Assembly: GCA_905221605.1 (NCBI GenBank)
Contig: CAJNDS010002233.1
Coordinates: 120,001 to 184,000, forward strand
Direction: 5' to 3'
DNA: 64,000 nt
Origin: Symbiodinium natans
Lineage: Eukaryota > Sar > Dinophyceae > Suessiales > Symbiodiniaceae
A program made the position numbers and the translations under genes. Below, piece after piece: positions 1 to 13,440 of this stretch (the stretch's first letter is position 1; every line of letters begins with the position of its first letter). Under the pieces are notes generated by a model. It ran no database searches and was not told where the DNA came from. It saw only the letters and a list, made by a program, of their open reading frames with translations.

Positions 1-1236
1 CCAAGGCCTGCACCCAAGCCTTTAAACCCACAAGGCTCAAACTCAAAACAAGGCCCTTCACCGTCTGGGACGTGGGTTTTTCGGCTCGGCCTTGCCCCCC
101 CTCCCCCCCGCCTCAGAAACGCTCAAAACTGGGTTGCCAAGATCCCTAAACCATGAACACGAAACCCTGAAGACCCCAAGCTTGACGCATCAAAAATGAC
201 CGGGCCAGCAGGCCCGAGTGATTTTTTTTCAGATTGCAACTCGTGCTTCTTGAGGTCGTGCGGGTTCACCCTAAACCCCCACCCAAAGGCTCCGATGCAG
301 TGCCTTTTTGGGGTTCTTGTACTAGAATCCCCTACAGCTAGCCCAAAAAGGGACTTCTACGTTGGAGCCTTCAACCCTCAACCCTAGGCCCTAAAGTGCT
401 TTCTACGTTCCCTGAAGCCCATGAGGGCCCCTTGTTACCAAGCAGGCCGAGAAGCCTCCAGAGTCAGCCCTGGCTGCCACAACCTCGGTTGGAAGTGGTT
501 GATGGTATTGGGGTATGAGGGTTTAGGGTGTAGGGTTCAGGGTTATAAGGGTTATAAGTTATAAGGGGTATAAGGTCTATAAGGTCTATAAAGGTTATAA
601 GGTCTATAAGGGTTACAAGGGTTATAAGGTCTATAAGGGGTTGCAAAGGGTTACAAGGGTTATATCTACGGTTGGAACCACGGGCCCTTTGTGTGGTCCC
701 TTACCCTTGTTTATAGGGATTCGAAGTATGGGCCCTTATTTTATAGAGTGTATAGAAGGGTCAGAGAATCAGGGGCCCAAATCCAGGGCCAGGTTTGGGG
801 TTTGGGGTTTGGGGTTCAGGGTTTAGGGTTTAGGGGTTAGGGTTTAGGGTTTAGGGTTTAGGGCCCATACGTCGGATCCCCTAATGTTCTCCGAGGGTTT
901 TGCGTTTGGGGTTTAGGGGTTCGTGGGCACTGCAAGCAGGGGCTCCAGAGCCAGAGCTGAAATGAAGGACGAAGGATGCCGGACATAAGGTTTTCTTGCT
1001 TCAGGATCTTGGAGCATTCAGGATCACCCCTCCCCCCCGACCTCCCCCCCCAAAAAACACAAACAAAAAAGGAAGGAACCTTATGAGGGCAATATAGGGA
1101 TTACTATCTTTCATTTTTGGGGGTTCTTGAGCAAATGGTAGGATTGGTTGTTTTGAATCTTATCAAAGAAGCAAGGAATGTCGCGGGCCGTGGGCGTCGG
1201 AAATGTGGAGCTGAGTCATCGCAAGATTCTTGCAAG
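1..1236. other. left flank: repeats, no secure exon
   Basis: It holds TATAAGG/GGGTTA degenerate repeats (500-660), part of a GGGCCCTTA-type element (660-755), TTTAGGG arrays (780-870) and one GGGGTTCTTGAGCAAAT-type element (about 1040-1140). Upstream exons of the first gene may be here or beyond the window edge. Confidence 0.6.
1036..1142. mobile_element. family 7 element
   Basis: CCCCCCCAAAAAACACAAAC...GGGCAATATAGGGATTACTA...GGGGGTTCTTGAGCAAATGG. The left end is degraded. Confidence 0.75.
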
Positions 1237-4200
1237 CTCCGCCTGGACCAGCTGCTGCCCAAGAGGTCCCTCCCAGCCCCTCTGCAGGAAGGGTTTAGGG
1301 TTTGGGTTTAGGGTTTAGGGTTTAGGGTTTAGGGTTTGGGGTTTGGGGTTTAGGGTTTAGGGTTTAGGGTTTAGGCAGAAAGCAAGACAAAGCACAAAGC
1401 TCCAAGGCCTTTTCTACGCCCCGGACCATCCTCCCCGAAGCCCAGAGCCCCATACCACGAAAACACGGAAAGATACCCTAAACCCTCACAACCCGAAACC
1501 CTACACCCTAAACCCTAAAACCTAAACCCTAGACCCTAAACCCTAAACCCTAAACCCTAAACCCTAAACCCTAAACCCTAAACCCTAAACCCCAAACCCT
1601 AAACCCTCAACCCTCAACCCTAAACCCTAAACCCTAAACTTTAAACCCTAAACCCTAAACCCTAAACCCTAAACCCTAAACCCTAAACCCTAAACCCTAA
1701 ACCCTAAACCCTAAACCCTAAACCCTAAACCCTAAACCCTAAACCCTAAACCCTAAACCCAGGCCGAGCTTCTTGACGAGGAGGAGGCGGAGCAGGCCAA
1801 GCTGAACAGGCGCCGGGGGGCCGCTGGGCGCGCAGGGGCCGTTTTCCAAGTTTTTCGGGCTTGGGGTTTAGGGTTTAGGGTTTAGGGTTTAAGGGGCCGT
1901 TTTCCAAGTTTTTCGGGCCTGCTCTGGGGGTTTAGGGTTTTGGGTTGGGATGTTCCCCCTTATAGGTACCTGGAAATTTCAATTGGGGGTAGTATAGTTC
2001 CTAAGAAGGACTGTTGTCATAAGGGGGAACATCCCAAGTTCTAGGGATTTAGATTTTTAGGGTTGTAGGGTGAGGGTGTGTGTGTGGGGGGGGGGGGGGG
2101 CGCAGGGGCCGTTTTCCAACTTTGTCGGGCCCATTTCGGCTGTGAGGTTTTAGAGTTTTAGGGCTTTGGGTTTCAGGGTTATAGGTTTTTAGGGGTTTTG
2201 GGCGTTTAGGATTTTAGGGTTTCAGGATTTGCCGGCTCCAGGGTTATCTTTCTTGGATGTAGGGTCTATGATTTTAGGGTTTGCAGGCTATGGGTTTAAG
2301 GTGTTTCGGGTGCTAAGGGTGCTACCGCACAGCCAACGGTTTGGCTACTTTGGGTTGCTGGTGGGCTCTGGGGGTTCTAGGGTGTAGAGTTTGGGGTTCA
2401 GGTCAGGGTTGTCGAGCCCTAAAAATGAAACCCCTTTGTTTGGGAATTTGAGAGGTAAACCCGAATCTCGAAACCCTGCCCCCTTCAGCCCTTAACCCCA
2501 AAACCCCAGACCCTAAACCAGTTCGACACAAAAGTCCGAAACCCTTGTAGAACCCCGATACTCCCGGATGATCTAAACCCTACACCCCATCCACAAATTT
2601 CCCCTACAAACCGTACGAACCCTGTAAAACCCATACGCCCCACACCCGAAACCCTAAACCGTGTAAGCCCGAAACCCCCTAAACCGAAAAAGCCCCAGAC
2701 CCCCTGCACCCCGCAGGCCCTAAACCAGAAACCCCCTAAACAAGCCTAAACCCAAAACCCAAAACCCCAAGCCCTAAACCCCAGACCCTATAAACCACAT
2801 TCCCGAAACCCTAGACCCTAAACCCCAAACCCTGAACCCCAAACCCTAAGCTCGAACCCCAGACCCGTCGAGCAGGGCTCGGGAGAAGCGCCGCGAGAAG
2901 AAGAGCCGGAGACACTGCAATCAGCTGCTTCAGGCTTTAGGGTTTGGGGTTTAGGGTTTAGGTGAAACTATGTGGCTATTTTGGCTATTTTGTGGCTCTC
3001 TTTGGGGGTCATTTCGGTTCAGCTTATCTAGGCTTCGGACTCAGTGGCCTCAAGGTTTAGGGCTTGGCGCTTTGAGGGTCTGGGGCTTACCTTGCGTTTT
3101 CGGCCGCGGTTTAGGGTTCGGCGTTTCGGGTGCAGGGTGTAGGGTTTAGGCTTTCGGGTTCGGAGAGTGTAGGTTTCAGGGTTTGGGGCTTAGGGTTAAG
3201 GTTTTCGTGTGTACGTTTTAGAGCTGGTACGGCCCAGTTGTGAAGTTGATTCTTGAAGATATGGCACAGATCGCAGGTAGCTCTGATTTCGTTTCAAGGT
3301 CTCTTTCGCTTACACGCAATCTGATGATATCAGAACAAGGTAGCCGATGCTACTTGGAGGTTCATGGGTTTTTTAACCCCACTTGCACGTCTGCTTATCA
3401 CCTAGGAGAGGACTGAGGTGGCCTTACAAGTACAGATATAACTGGGTTATCAGGAATTGCTCTGAACCTCCAAGTACACAACCCCAAACCCTAACCCTAA
3501 AAAGGGGCCACATGAACATACACCAATCAAGTAAGATTTTCATGGCAAAACACCAAGTTTCTCGCAAGAATCGACCAAGTATACGTGAGGACAATTGGCG
3601 GCAATATGTTCTGCTTCGGGAGGCGTCGATTCGAAGGCGAAATGCCCGAAATGCCCGATGCCAATTGAGACGCAGTGCGCTGTGTTGGCGGAGCTGCGCC
3701 GCCGTGCTCGAACCGCGCTTGGAAGGAAGGAGGCTCATCAATTCTTCATTCTGGATGAGCCCGCATGACAGCACAAAGCCCTATCTGGCTTAGGGTTTTG
3801 GGTTTAGGGTTCAAACCCTAATCCGGAATCCCGAACCCTAAACCCTGAACCCTGTATCCTGAGTCCAGATCCTCAACCCTGAGTCCAAAATCCCCATTTC
3901 TTAGGGCCCCAAAACCACATAAACGGAAGGATCCTACTTGTGGCGCATAAGGGTGCCCAGAACGGGATTCTGGAAAGCCATGTTTGTAGAATCCCGAAAC
4001 CTGAACCCTGAATCCTGAATTCTGAACCCTGCAAGCCCTACGCCTTAAACCCTAAACCCTAAACCCTGCACCCTACACCCTAAACCCTACACCCAACACC
4101 CTAGACCTTAAACCCTAGCCCGGAATCCTCAGTCCAGACCCTCAGCCCCAAAGTCCAGAATCCCCCTTTTCGGGTACAGCCCTCCCTCCAAGGCCGCCAG

Positions 4201-7200
4201 CGGGAGAAGTGCCTTGGCAGCGGTAGGGTTTGAGGTTTAGGGTTTGGGGTTTAGGGTTTAGGGTTAGGATGTAGGGTTTAGGGGCTAGGGTTTAGGGTTT
4301 AGGGCGGCTACTGGTTCCTAGCAGGGAATGAGGGATTTAGGTGTTTTGTATCCCCCCCATATAGACCCTTAAAAGCATGCGTTCTGTCATCCATGGACAA
4401 TCCCGACATCCTGCGCGCTCAGAGCCCTGATGATATCTACGACTTATACCTGGCCCAGTTGGTCCGAGAAAGACAAGCAGTCCAGCTGCAGTAGATGCTT
4501 ACCAAAGCGAGCCGGCACGTGTGGCAGCCACTGGGTGATTGTGAGTGCCTTCGCACGCTTGGCACCTCGATTCCGCATAGTGGATATGATGCGCAGCAAT
4601 AGGGTTTAGGGATTTGGGTCTTATGGTTTAGGGGAAAGCTTGGGCTCGGGGTCGGTCGACGGCGTCTGATGCCAGGAATTTCCGCTCTTTGCAGCAGCTT
4701 TAATCGGCTGCCTTGGCTGTCGAAGGTACACAGGGAGGCTTAGGGTTCAAGGCTTAAGCACTTTATCTTGTTCAGGCGTGCTTTGACGAGTTCAATGTTT
4801 TTGGGTTTTAGGTTTAGGGCTATACAACCCTGAACCCTAAACCTCATAAACCCTAAGCCCTAAGCCCTGCTTAGACTTGAGCCCTATAGCCCTCAACCGA
4901 GGCGTGCCGCCTCCCCGTCTGCGGCAGAGGAGAAGCCGGAGAAGGAGAAGCCGGAGAAGGCGCGCGGTGGAGGATTCAGGGGTTTAGGGTTTAGGTTTTA
5001 GGATATAGGGTTTGGGGTTTGTTTTGGGGTTGTTGGAGAAGGTTAGGGTTCAGGGCCTGGGGTTTAGGGTTCAGCTGGGGGCTTAGAATTCAGGGGACAA
5101 GGGAAGGGTTCATGGCACTCATCTCTTATTCTAGCTTCCTTCCGCGCAAGGCAGGAGGGTGCTCATTCCGACTCCTTCAATGTGAGTTCAAGTCCGAGAT
5201 CCCCCGATGAGGCTTGGGACCTACTGTGCTGGAAGCACTGGCGCGAACGGAAGGAAAGTGATGGCGTTCCCGAGCACTGTTGCGTGAACGGAAGGAAAAA
5301 TCATGGCGTCCGGGAAAGGCAGAGGGATCTTGGTTCCATCTCGATGAGCTCGAAGGTGGAAGTAGGAGGATGTGGGTAAGAAGCGTGCCCAAGGGCTGTA
5401 GGCTCAACCCCAAGTGCAAGGCCTGCAGAAAGGGCCAGAGAGCGCCCATCTACGTTTGGGTTTTTGCTACCCCGCTGTTTTTTACCAACCCCCCGCTAGG
5501 TTCCCCCCATTAACCTTAAATGAGGCTTAATGATCCCGAAATAGCCTTCAGGGGGAGTAGTGAGTAGGGGAACCCATGATACGTGGAGGCTCCATGATGT
5601 GTGGGATGTCGGGAGTATCTTGGATCCACAGACGATCGCCTCTGGTCCTAGGACGTAGGGCTCAGGTCCTGGTTTAAGGTTCAGGGCCTACGCTTGAGAA
5701 GTCAAGGCCTCGAATGTTGGGCTCAGGGGTGGGTTTGTTGGCTCAGGGCCTAGGGGTAGGTTTTGAGGATCAGGGCAGAGTGCTTAGGGTTTAGGGCTTA
5801 GGGTTTGAGTTGTGTCTGAAACTTTTAATATCTTATGGCATGGGGTTGTCTGGGTGGGTGGGTGGGTGCTTTTCGGGCGCCTGAAAAGCTGCTAAACTAG
5901 TTCGTGCTTGGACTTGAGATTCTGAACCCTAAACCCTATAAACCCCAAACCCTAGCCTTCAACCCTAAACCCTAAACCCTAAACCCCAAACCCTAAACCC
6001 TAAACCCTAAACCCTATAAACCGTGAAACCCGTAAAGAAGTGGGAAGACTGCGAGCCTCTGCCAGGCGCCCGCCCCCGAGAAACCTGAGCTCCACGGGGA
6101 GGCCGGCCTTGGGATGTTTGGGGCTTCTGGGGGTTTAGGGTTTAGGGTTTAGGGTTTAGGGTTTAGGGCTTAAAGGAGGGACCTTAGGGGCTACTTAGGT
6201 ATATCGGGACGATAGCCCTGGGATGTTTGGGGCTTCTGGGGGTTTAGGGTTTAGGGTTTAGGTTTAGGGTTTAGGGTTTTGGGTTTAGGGTTTAGTTTAG
6301 GGTTTAGGGTTTAGGGTTTAGGGTTTAGGGCTCACAGGAGGGACCTTAGGGGCTACTTAGGTAGATCGGGACGATAGCCTTGAGATGTTCGGGGCTTCTG
6401 GGGTCTAAGGGTTTAGGGGTCAGGTTTTAGGGTTTAGGGGTTTAGGGTTTGGTGTCTAGGGGGTTGAAGGTTTAGGGTTTAGAGGGGTTTAGGGCTTAGG
6501 GTTTTGGTGGGGGTTCAGGGCTCTAGGGTTTTGGGGGTTTTGGAATTTGGTTTAGGGGGTTAGGGGGTTTAGGGCTTTTGGTGTTTTTGGGTGTGTTTAG
6601 CGGTTGCGGAGGTTTAGGGGTTTGGGGCCTTTAGGGGTTTAGGGGGTTTCGGGGTTTAGGCGTTTGTGGGGGTTTGGGGGGGGGGTTTAGGGGTTTGGGG
6701 GTTCGGGGGATTTTTATGGTTTTGGGGGGTTTTGGGGTTTAGGGCTTGGGGTTTGGGAGCTTTGTGGTTGTTGGGACTGGTGGCTGTAGCGGTTTACGGA
6801 TTTAGGGTTTTTGGGTTTAAGGGGGCCTAAAGGTTTCGGGCCTAGGGGTGTGGTCTGGCATGGCATCCTGGTCTTAAGTAATTGCAGGTGCAGAAATTTG
6901 GCTCGGAAGGCCCTCCTTCCCTTTGTTGAGGTTCCCTTAGAAGCCTCTTGAAACCAACAAGGGTGCCCTTCTCGTTCCGAAGCCACGCTTGGGTCTAGTT
7001 GAGGCTTGCCTCCCTTGCAGAAGGATGGTTAGCCCGAAATGTTCTTACGACGCGTCACCCTCATCACCCTCTGGAACCACTTTGAAGCCCCTCGAATCCG
7101 AACCCTGGACCTCCAAGCGACCCCCCCAAAACCCCAAAATTCTCAAAGCCCACCAAAACCCTCAAGGCCTTAAACTAGGATGCCCAGTAGTACCCTTATT

Positions 7201-10200
7201 CAATCTTTTTGGGGGGTTCAGGTTCCCGTATCAACCCCTCCAGAGCATCCTAGTAGAAGCAGAAGACCTCCCCTCAATTGTAGGGTTCTTAAGGGAGGGG
7301 GTTCATGGGGGGTAGGTACCTGGGGAACCTTAGGGAAGCTTAGGGAGCCTTAGGGAGGAGTGGGGAGTATCAGCAAACCTTGGGTTGCCTGAACTCCCTC
7401 CCCTCAGAACCCCATAACTCCAACATACCCCTAAACCCTAAACCCTAAACCCTAAATCCTAAACCCTAAACCCTAAACCCTCAACCCCAAGTGCCAAGGG
7501 CCCTCCCCTCGGCAGGCGTTGCAGAAGCGCGTCGCGGAGCTGCGCCGCGAGAAGGCTCGGGCCGCGCAGAAGGCAAAGCACCTCGCGAGGCGAGCTGCCT
7601 TCTTCTGGGGGGTTTTTGGGTTTAGGGTTCAAGGTTTTAGGGTTTAGGGTTTTAGGGTTTAGGGTTTAGGGTTTAGGGCGGCTGGTGGGCTTGGGTTGTA
7701 ATGATTAAACCCTAAGCCCTAAGCCCTAAGCCCTAAACCCTAAACCCTAAGAAAGAAAGGTTTGCATGTTTTTTAATGTAAAAGTTTACAATTGAAAATG
7801 TGTTCAAAATCGCTAGAGCTTGCGAGCTTTGAGGCTTCGGGGAAGCTGTGGAACTGACAAGGCTGTTGATCTTAGAGGTTTATTGTCGGGTTTACAGGGC
7901 TTTAGCGCTCAATCCTAAACCCTAAGCCCTAAACCCTAAACCCTAAACCCTAAACCCTAAACCCTAAACCCTAAACCCTAAACCCTAAACCCTACAGGTT
8001 TACAGGGTTTACAGTTCCTAGCAGGGCTTAGGGCCTCAACTATAGGTGTACAGTGCTCTATAGGACTTGGGAGGGGGTTGGGGTTTACGGATTTAGGGCT
8101 TAGGGGTCTAGGGTGAGGGATGCAGGGTTTAGGGATTTAGGGTTTAGGGATTTAGGGTTTTGGGATTTAGGGTTTAGGGATTTAGGGTTTAGGGATTTAG
8201 GGATTTAGGGTTTAGGGATTTAGGGTTTTGGGATTTAGGGTTTAGGGATTTAGGGTTTTGGGATTTAGGGTTGAGGGCTCAGAATTCATTCAGGGCTGAA
8301 GAGATTAGAGGGCTTAGTGCTTACAGGGTTTAAGCGGAGTTTAACTCGGGTCTATTTAGGGTTTAATTTGGGTCTATTATGGAGGATGAGAAGAGTGTGG
8401 TGCCTGCGTCAGACTTCTTGTACCCGACGCACGAGCTGAGGCTGGGTCGCGGGAGTGCAAGAAACTTGCCAGCCTCTGCATGGGCGAAGTGTAACCTGTG
8501 CAGGAAGCAAGCCCGGGCCCAGGAGCTGCAGTTTAGGGTTTAGGGTGTAGGGTTTAGGGTTTAGGGTTTAGGGTTTAGGGTTTAGGGTTTAGGGTTTAGG
8601 GTTTAGGGTATCAAAACCTCGTTGAAGTACAAGCAGAGCGAACTGGAGGCGGTGTCTTCCTGCAGTATGGAGGATGCCAAGAGCAAAAGAAGCCCCGCTC
8701 TTGGCTCTGTCCAAGCCGACAGCCTTTGACTGAGTACCCCACTGCGCGTGCATTCCGTTGCACCACTTCTAGGACCCGGAGCAAGCCCTTATTTCCTTAT
8801 TTTAGGCTGCGGTTCCCGCAGAATCCCCTTAAAACCAAAAAGGGCGCCCTTTTTTTTCCTAGGTTACTCTTGGGTCTAGACTTTCTTCCTCTGCGTTGCG
8901 TTGCATGCTCGAGCCTTCTGGCTAAGAAGGATCCTGCACTCATAGCTTCAGGGTGTCACTTCAATACTCTGTTTAGGGTTTAGGGTTTAGGGTTTAGGGT
9001 TCGGGGTTTAGGATTTAGGGTTTAGGGTCTGCTGGTCATCCCTGGAACTATAAGTCATCAGGCGCGTGTGGCTGGTATCCCTTGGTTGTACTGGGTGTGG
9101 CAGCAGTTGCCGCGTGAGTTCATCGGAACAGTGTCGGGGTGGACGTTTCTGCAGGCAAGCGAGCATCGTCAACATGAACGCGGGGAAGAGCTCCAACGTC
9201 CGGGAGATGGTTTAGGGTTTAGGGTTTAGGCTTTGTAGGGTTTAGGGTTTAGGGTTTAGGGTTCAGGGTTTAGGGTTTAGGGTGCTAGAAGAGATTCAAA
9301 CAGAAAGTGCCGCGTCCTAGAAGTCATCATCAACACGACTGAGGTGTCGGCTGACAACCTCGTGCTACACAAAGCTCTCTGCCCTGTAGGAAGTCACTCC
9401 ATGCGCCTGGAAGTTGCGCTGAAGACTCTAAGACAGTCACCTTCGGCGCCTCTTCGGAAGAAACTGCGAGGCGTGCAGAGACTGCGTTTGGCCAGCGATT
9501 TACCCACAAGATTAAACAACCTTGTGTCAGCTCAAAAGCACGTGACCAGGCTTCAAGCGGCTATGGACATGCAGCACAATGGCCCAGACCTTCCAAAACC
9601 CCTAGTTAATTTTGGTAAAAACCCAATTCATCATAAGGATCCTTTGTATGAATTGGGGTATATTACTTAATTACGAGGTTTTGGAAGATCTGGGGATCCA
9701 GGCCAACTCTCTGGGCCCTTCTTGCGTGTCCCACGAACCCCAAGCCCTGTAACTCCGAAACCTTGTAAGCCCCAAAGCAACGCTTGTCGCAGAACAGCTT
9801 GATGTGCTTTAGTCTGCGGCGACTTAGAATACTTGTGACCCTTACCCAAGGCGATACATCCTACTTGCGCATGCAACCCCCAAAAACGTAGAACCCAGAC
9901 CTTAAAACCCTGCAGCCCTCGAACCCTGGAGTCCTAATGCTCCAACATCCTAACCCTATGCCACAAGCCCTGAACACCTCAAACCCTAAAAACCCTAAGC
10001 CCTAAGCCCTGAAGGCGCAAACCCTAGAGCCCCCAAAGCCCTGTTTTCGGTGTAGGGTTCAGGGTTCAGGGTTTAGGGTTTAGGGTCTAGGGCTTAGGGC
10101 TTAGGGTTCAGGGTTTAGGGTTCAGGGGTTTCGGAGCCCCACACCCTGAAAGCAGGCGCGTGGAAGAGGAGGCCGCCAAGGCCGAATCCAGCCGAGCCCA

Positions 10201-13200
10201 GCTGGCGGAGCTTCAGCCTGGATCTGAGACCGCGCGCTCGCGGGCTCCGGGAAGGGATGTAGGGATGAAGGGATGAGGGGATGAGGGGATGAGGGGATGA
10301 GGGGTTGAAGGGATGTAGGGATGAAGGGATGTAGGGATGTAGGGATGAAGGGATGAAGGGATGAAGGGATGAAGGGATGAAGGGATGAAGGGATGTAGGG
10401 ATGTAGGGATGCAGGGATGCAGGGTTAGGGTTTATGGGGTTTAGGGTTTGGGGTCTAATTAGGGTTTAGGGTGTAGAGTTTAGGTTTTGGGGGATGTTTA
10501 GGGTCTACAGGGGTTTAGGTTCATTGCTGTTGAGTGTTCAGGGCTTTAGAGTTTAGGGCTTAGGCTTCTGGGCTTCAGAGTTTAGGGGCTGGTACTTCAT
10601 TCAGGATTTAGGCCCTTCAATCTGGGTTCTGTTCCGCGTGTACCCTGGATCATCCCCCTAAACCCTCAACCGCTAAGAGTCTGGAGGGAGGGGGCGGGGC
10701 GCTGGCGTCTATGTAAAGAGAGCAAGAGGCTTCCAGGCTTCAGGTTGTAGGGTTTTAGGGGTTGAGGGGTTGAGGGCTTGGGGGGGGCGCCTAGGTGTTT
10801 GGGCTTCAGGGTGTAGGTTTGGGCGGAAGAGAGCAGTACGTCACCTAGCTAATGAAAAATTCTGCCCTAAACCCTGAAACCCTAGAGCCCGTAAAGCCCT
10901 GAAAAAGCCCAAATCGCCCAAAGCTCTGAAACCGTAAGCCCTAAACCCTAAACCCTAAACCCTGACCCCTGAACCCTAAACCCTAAACCCTAAACCCTAA
11001 ACCCTAAACCCTAAACCCTAAACCCCTGCCTCCGTCGGCTCAGGCAGCGAAGCGCGAAGCTGCGAGCTCTGCGGCTTGGTGGCCGCTGGCTTCGGTTCCC
11101 TTAGTTGAAGGGGGGGGGTTTTGGGTTGAAGGGTGTAGGGCTTCAGGATCCTAAACCCTAAACCCTAAACCCTAAACCCCAAGCCCTAAACCCTAAACCC
11201 TAAACCCCAAACCCTAAACCCTAAACCCTATAAGTTTAGGGTTTAGGGCTTCCAGCGCTGGCATGCGAAGCCAGCAAAGCACCTCAGTCACAATCAGAAG
11301 CCCTGGTGGGATTGGCAAGGTGGTCGCAGAAGAAGCTGACTGTGCAACAAGCCGAGGTGGGACCTGCCTACGCCGTTTAGGGTTTAGGGTTAGGGTTTAG
11401 GGTTTAGGGTTTAGGGTTGAGGGTTGAGGGTTTAGGGTTTAGGGTTTAGGGTTTAGGGTTTAGGGTTTAGGGTTTAGGGTTTAGGGTTTAGGGGTACAAA
11501 GTTTTGTATAGTCCCCTTAGAATCTTCATTTTTTGTGTATATACAGCCCGAAGAAATGTCAAGAGTCATACGTTCGCTACAAGTCTAAGGGAAGTATGTA
11601 GGGTAGTTTGCAGTTTGGGAGGTTGCCATTGGACGTTCAACGGTTCGTTTCACCGGGGCTGCGGGGGTTAGGGTTTAGGGTTAAGGGTTTAGGGTTAAGG
11701 GTTTAGGGTTTAGGGTTTAGGGTCTAGGGTTTAGGGTTTAGGGTTACGGACTTACAGAAGCTCAATAAATTTGGGAATATTCCTGAATTTAAGATTGGGA
11801 TCCCAATCTATAAGCTGCAAACCTCAAACCCTAAACCCCAAGCCCGAATATGGACTAGGATTTAAGGAATACAATCGTTACCGGCTATTGGAGTCCGAAC
11901 ATTCCTAGCTTACTGGATACCCGAGCCCTACACACCCGCCTGAGGGTTTTGGTAGGAATTGGGGCCTATGGCTTCAGAAGCCGAAACCCTGAACTACACC
12001 CACCTGAAATTGCACCAAACCCTAAACCCTAAACCCTAAACCCTAAACCCTAAACCCTAAACCCTAAACCCTAAACCCTAAACCTTGGGGCGAGCCAGCT
12101 CTGATGAAGAACAGCTGGCCCTTGCGAGCTGCGTCGCATCTGGCAAACTGCAGAAGCACAGAGCAAACTCCACACACTGGCCCAGTGCCTCGCGCATGCT
12201 GCGAAGCAGATCTCACTTGATGCAGTCTGTCGCCCTAAGCCCGAACCCTAAACCCTAAACCCTAAACCCTAAACCCTAAACCCTAAACCCTAAACCCTAA
12301 ACCCTAAACTCTAAACCCTAAACCCTAAACCCTAAACCCTAAATGCGCCTCCAAGAGCACAAGATAAAGCTGCTGCGCACTCTTGGGTCCAAGCAGACAC
12401 CGGAACTGCTGCATCTGGTTTGGGGTTTAGGGTTTAGGGTTTAGGGTTTAGGGTTTAGGGTTTAGGGTTTAGGCGTGAACACGAAAGGCCGGCAGCACTC
12501 AGCTTCTCACCCTGTGTTGAAGCCACATCGTCCGAGTGACTGTCTTCGGCAGGCAATAGCAGTACCCCAAAACCTGAGAACCCTAAGCATCCCTAAACCC
12601 GAAACCCTAATACCTAAACCCTAAACCCTAAACCCTAAACCCTAAACCCTAAACCCTCAACCCTCAACCCTCAACCCTAAACCCTAAACCCTTCGTCTTC
12701 GCTGCCAGGAGGCCGAGTCAGTCGCCAGGCGCCGGGCCGAATCGCTTTCGAAGCGCCGGTCCGAGATACAGCTGGAGGCTCCTGAAGGGTTTAAGGGTGT
12801 AGGGTTTAGGGCTAGGGTTTAGGGTTTAGGGTTGTAAGGGTGTAGAGTTTAGGGTTTAGGGCTAGGGTTTAGGGTGTCGGGTTTAGGGTTGAGGGTTTAG
12901 GGTTGAGGGTTAGGGTTTAGGGCTAGGAACCCTAAACGCCTGAACCATGCCACCCTTATGGTTTAGGGTTTAGGGCTTCGGGCTTAGACGTGGTTAGGGT
13001 TTAGTTTGTTTTTTGTTTTTTAAAGGCGTTAGCGCGAAGGGTTCCCGGACCTACGGGCATTTAGTAGGGAAAGGGGGAATTAGGTACCCATATTCCCCTA
13101 CATATACCCTTTAAGTGAATATGTTTCTTAGAGGTGATGAAGGGCCGACGGCACCTGTCACAGTGAAGGACAAGGTGACAAGCTTGTGAGAGGGGATGGG

Positions 13201-13409
13201 CCATGCACGCCATGAAGGACTTAGGGTTTAGGGCCAGTTTAGGGTTTAGGGTTTAGGGTTTGGGGTCCTGGGGTCTGAGAGCTGTAAAGCCTAGAAAGTG
13301 AGTCTGGGTCTCCGTTGATGCCCGCACATGCTGCCGCACTGCTTTGCAATCTGTTGCGTTAAGGGTTTTCGCGCAGAAGCCTCAACCCCAAACCCTCAAC
13401 CTTCAACCT

Positions 13410-13440
<31 letters not shown>

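Noticed and set aside
1485-1761. CRISPR-like array
   Set aside because: The repeat unit is seven bases with no spacers, and the context is eukaryotic.
3383-3793. 136-residue plus-strand frame and a 116-residue minus-strand frame
   Set aside because: They overlap each other, begin inside a family 2 element, include telomere-repeat text and show no motif. No neighbouring exon joins them.
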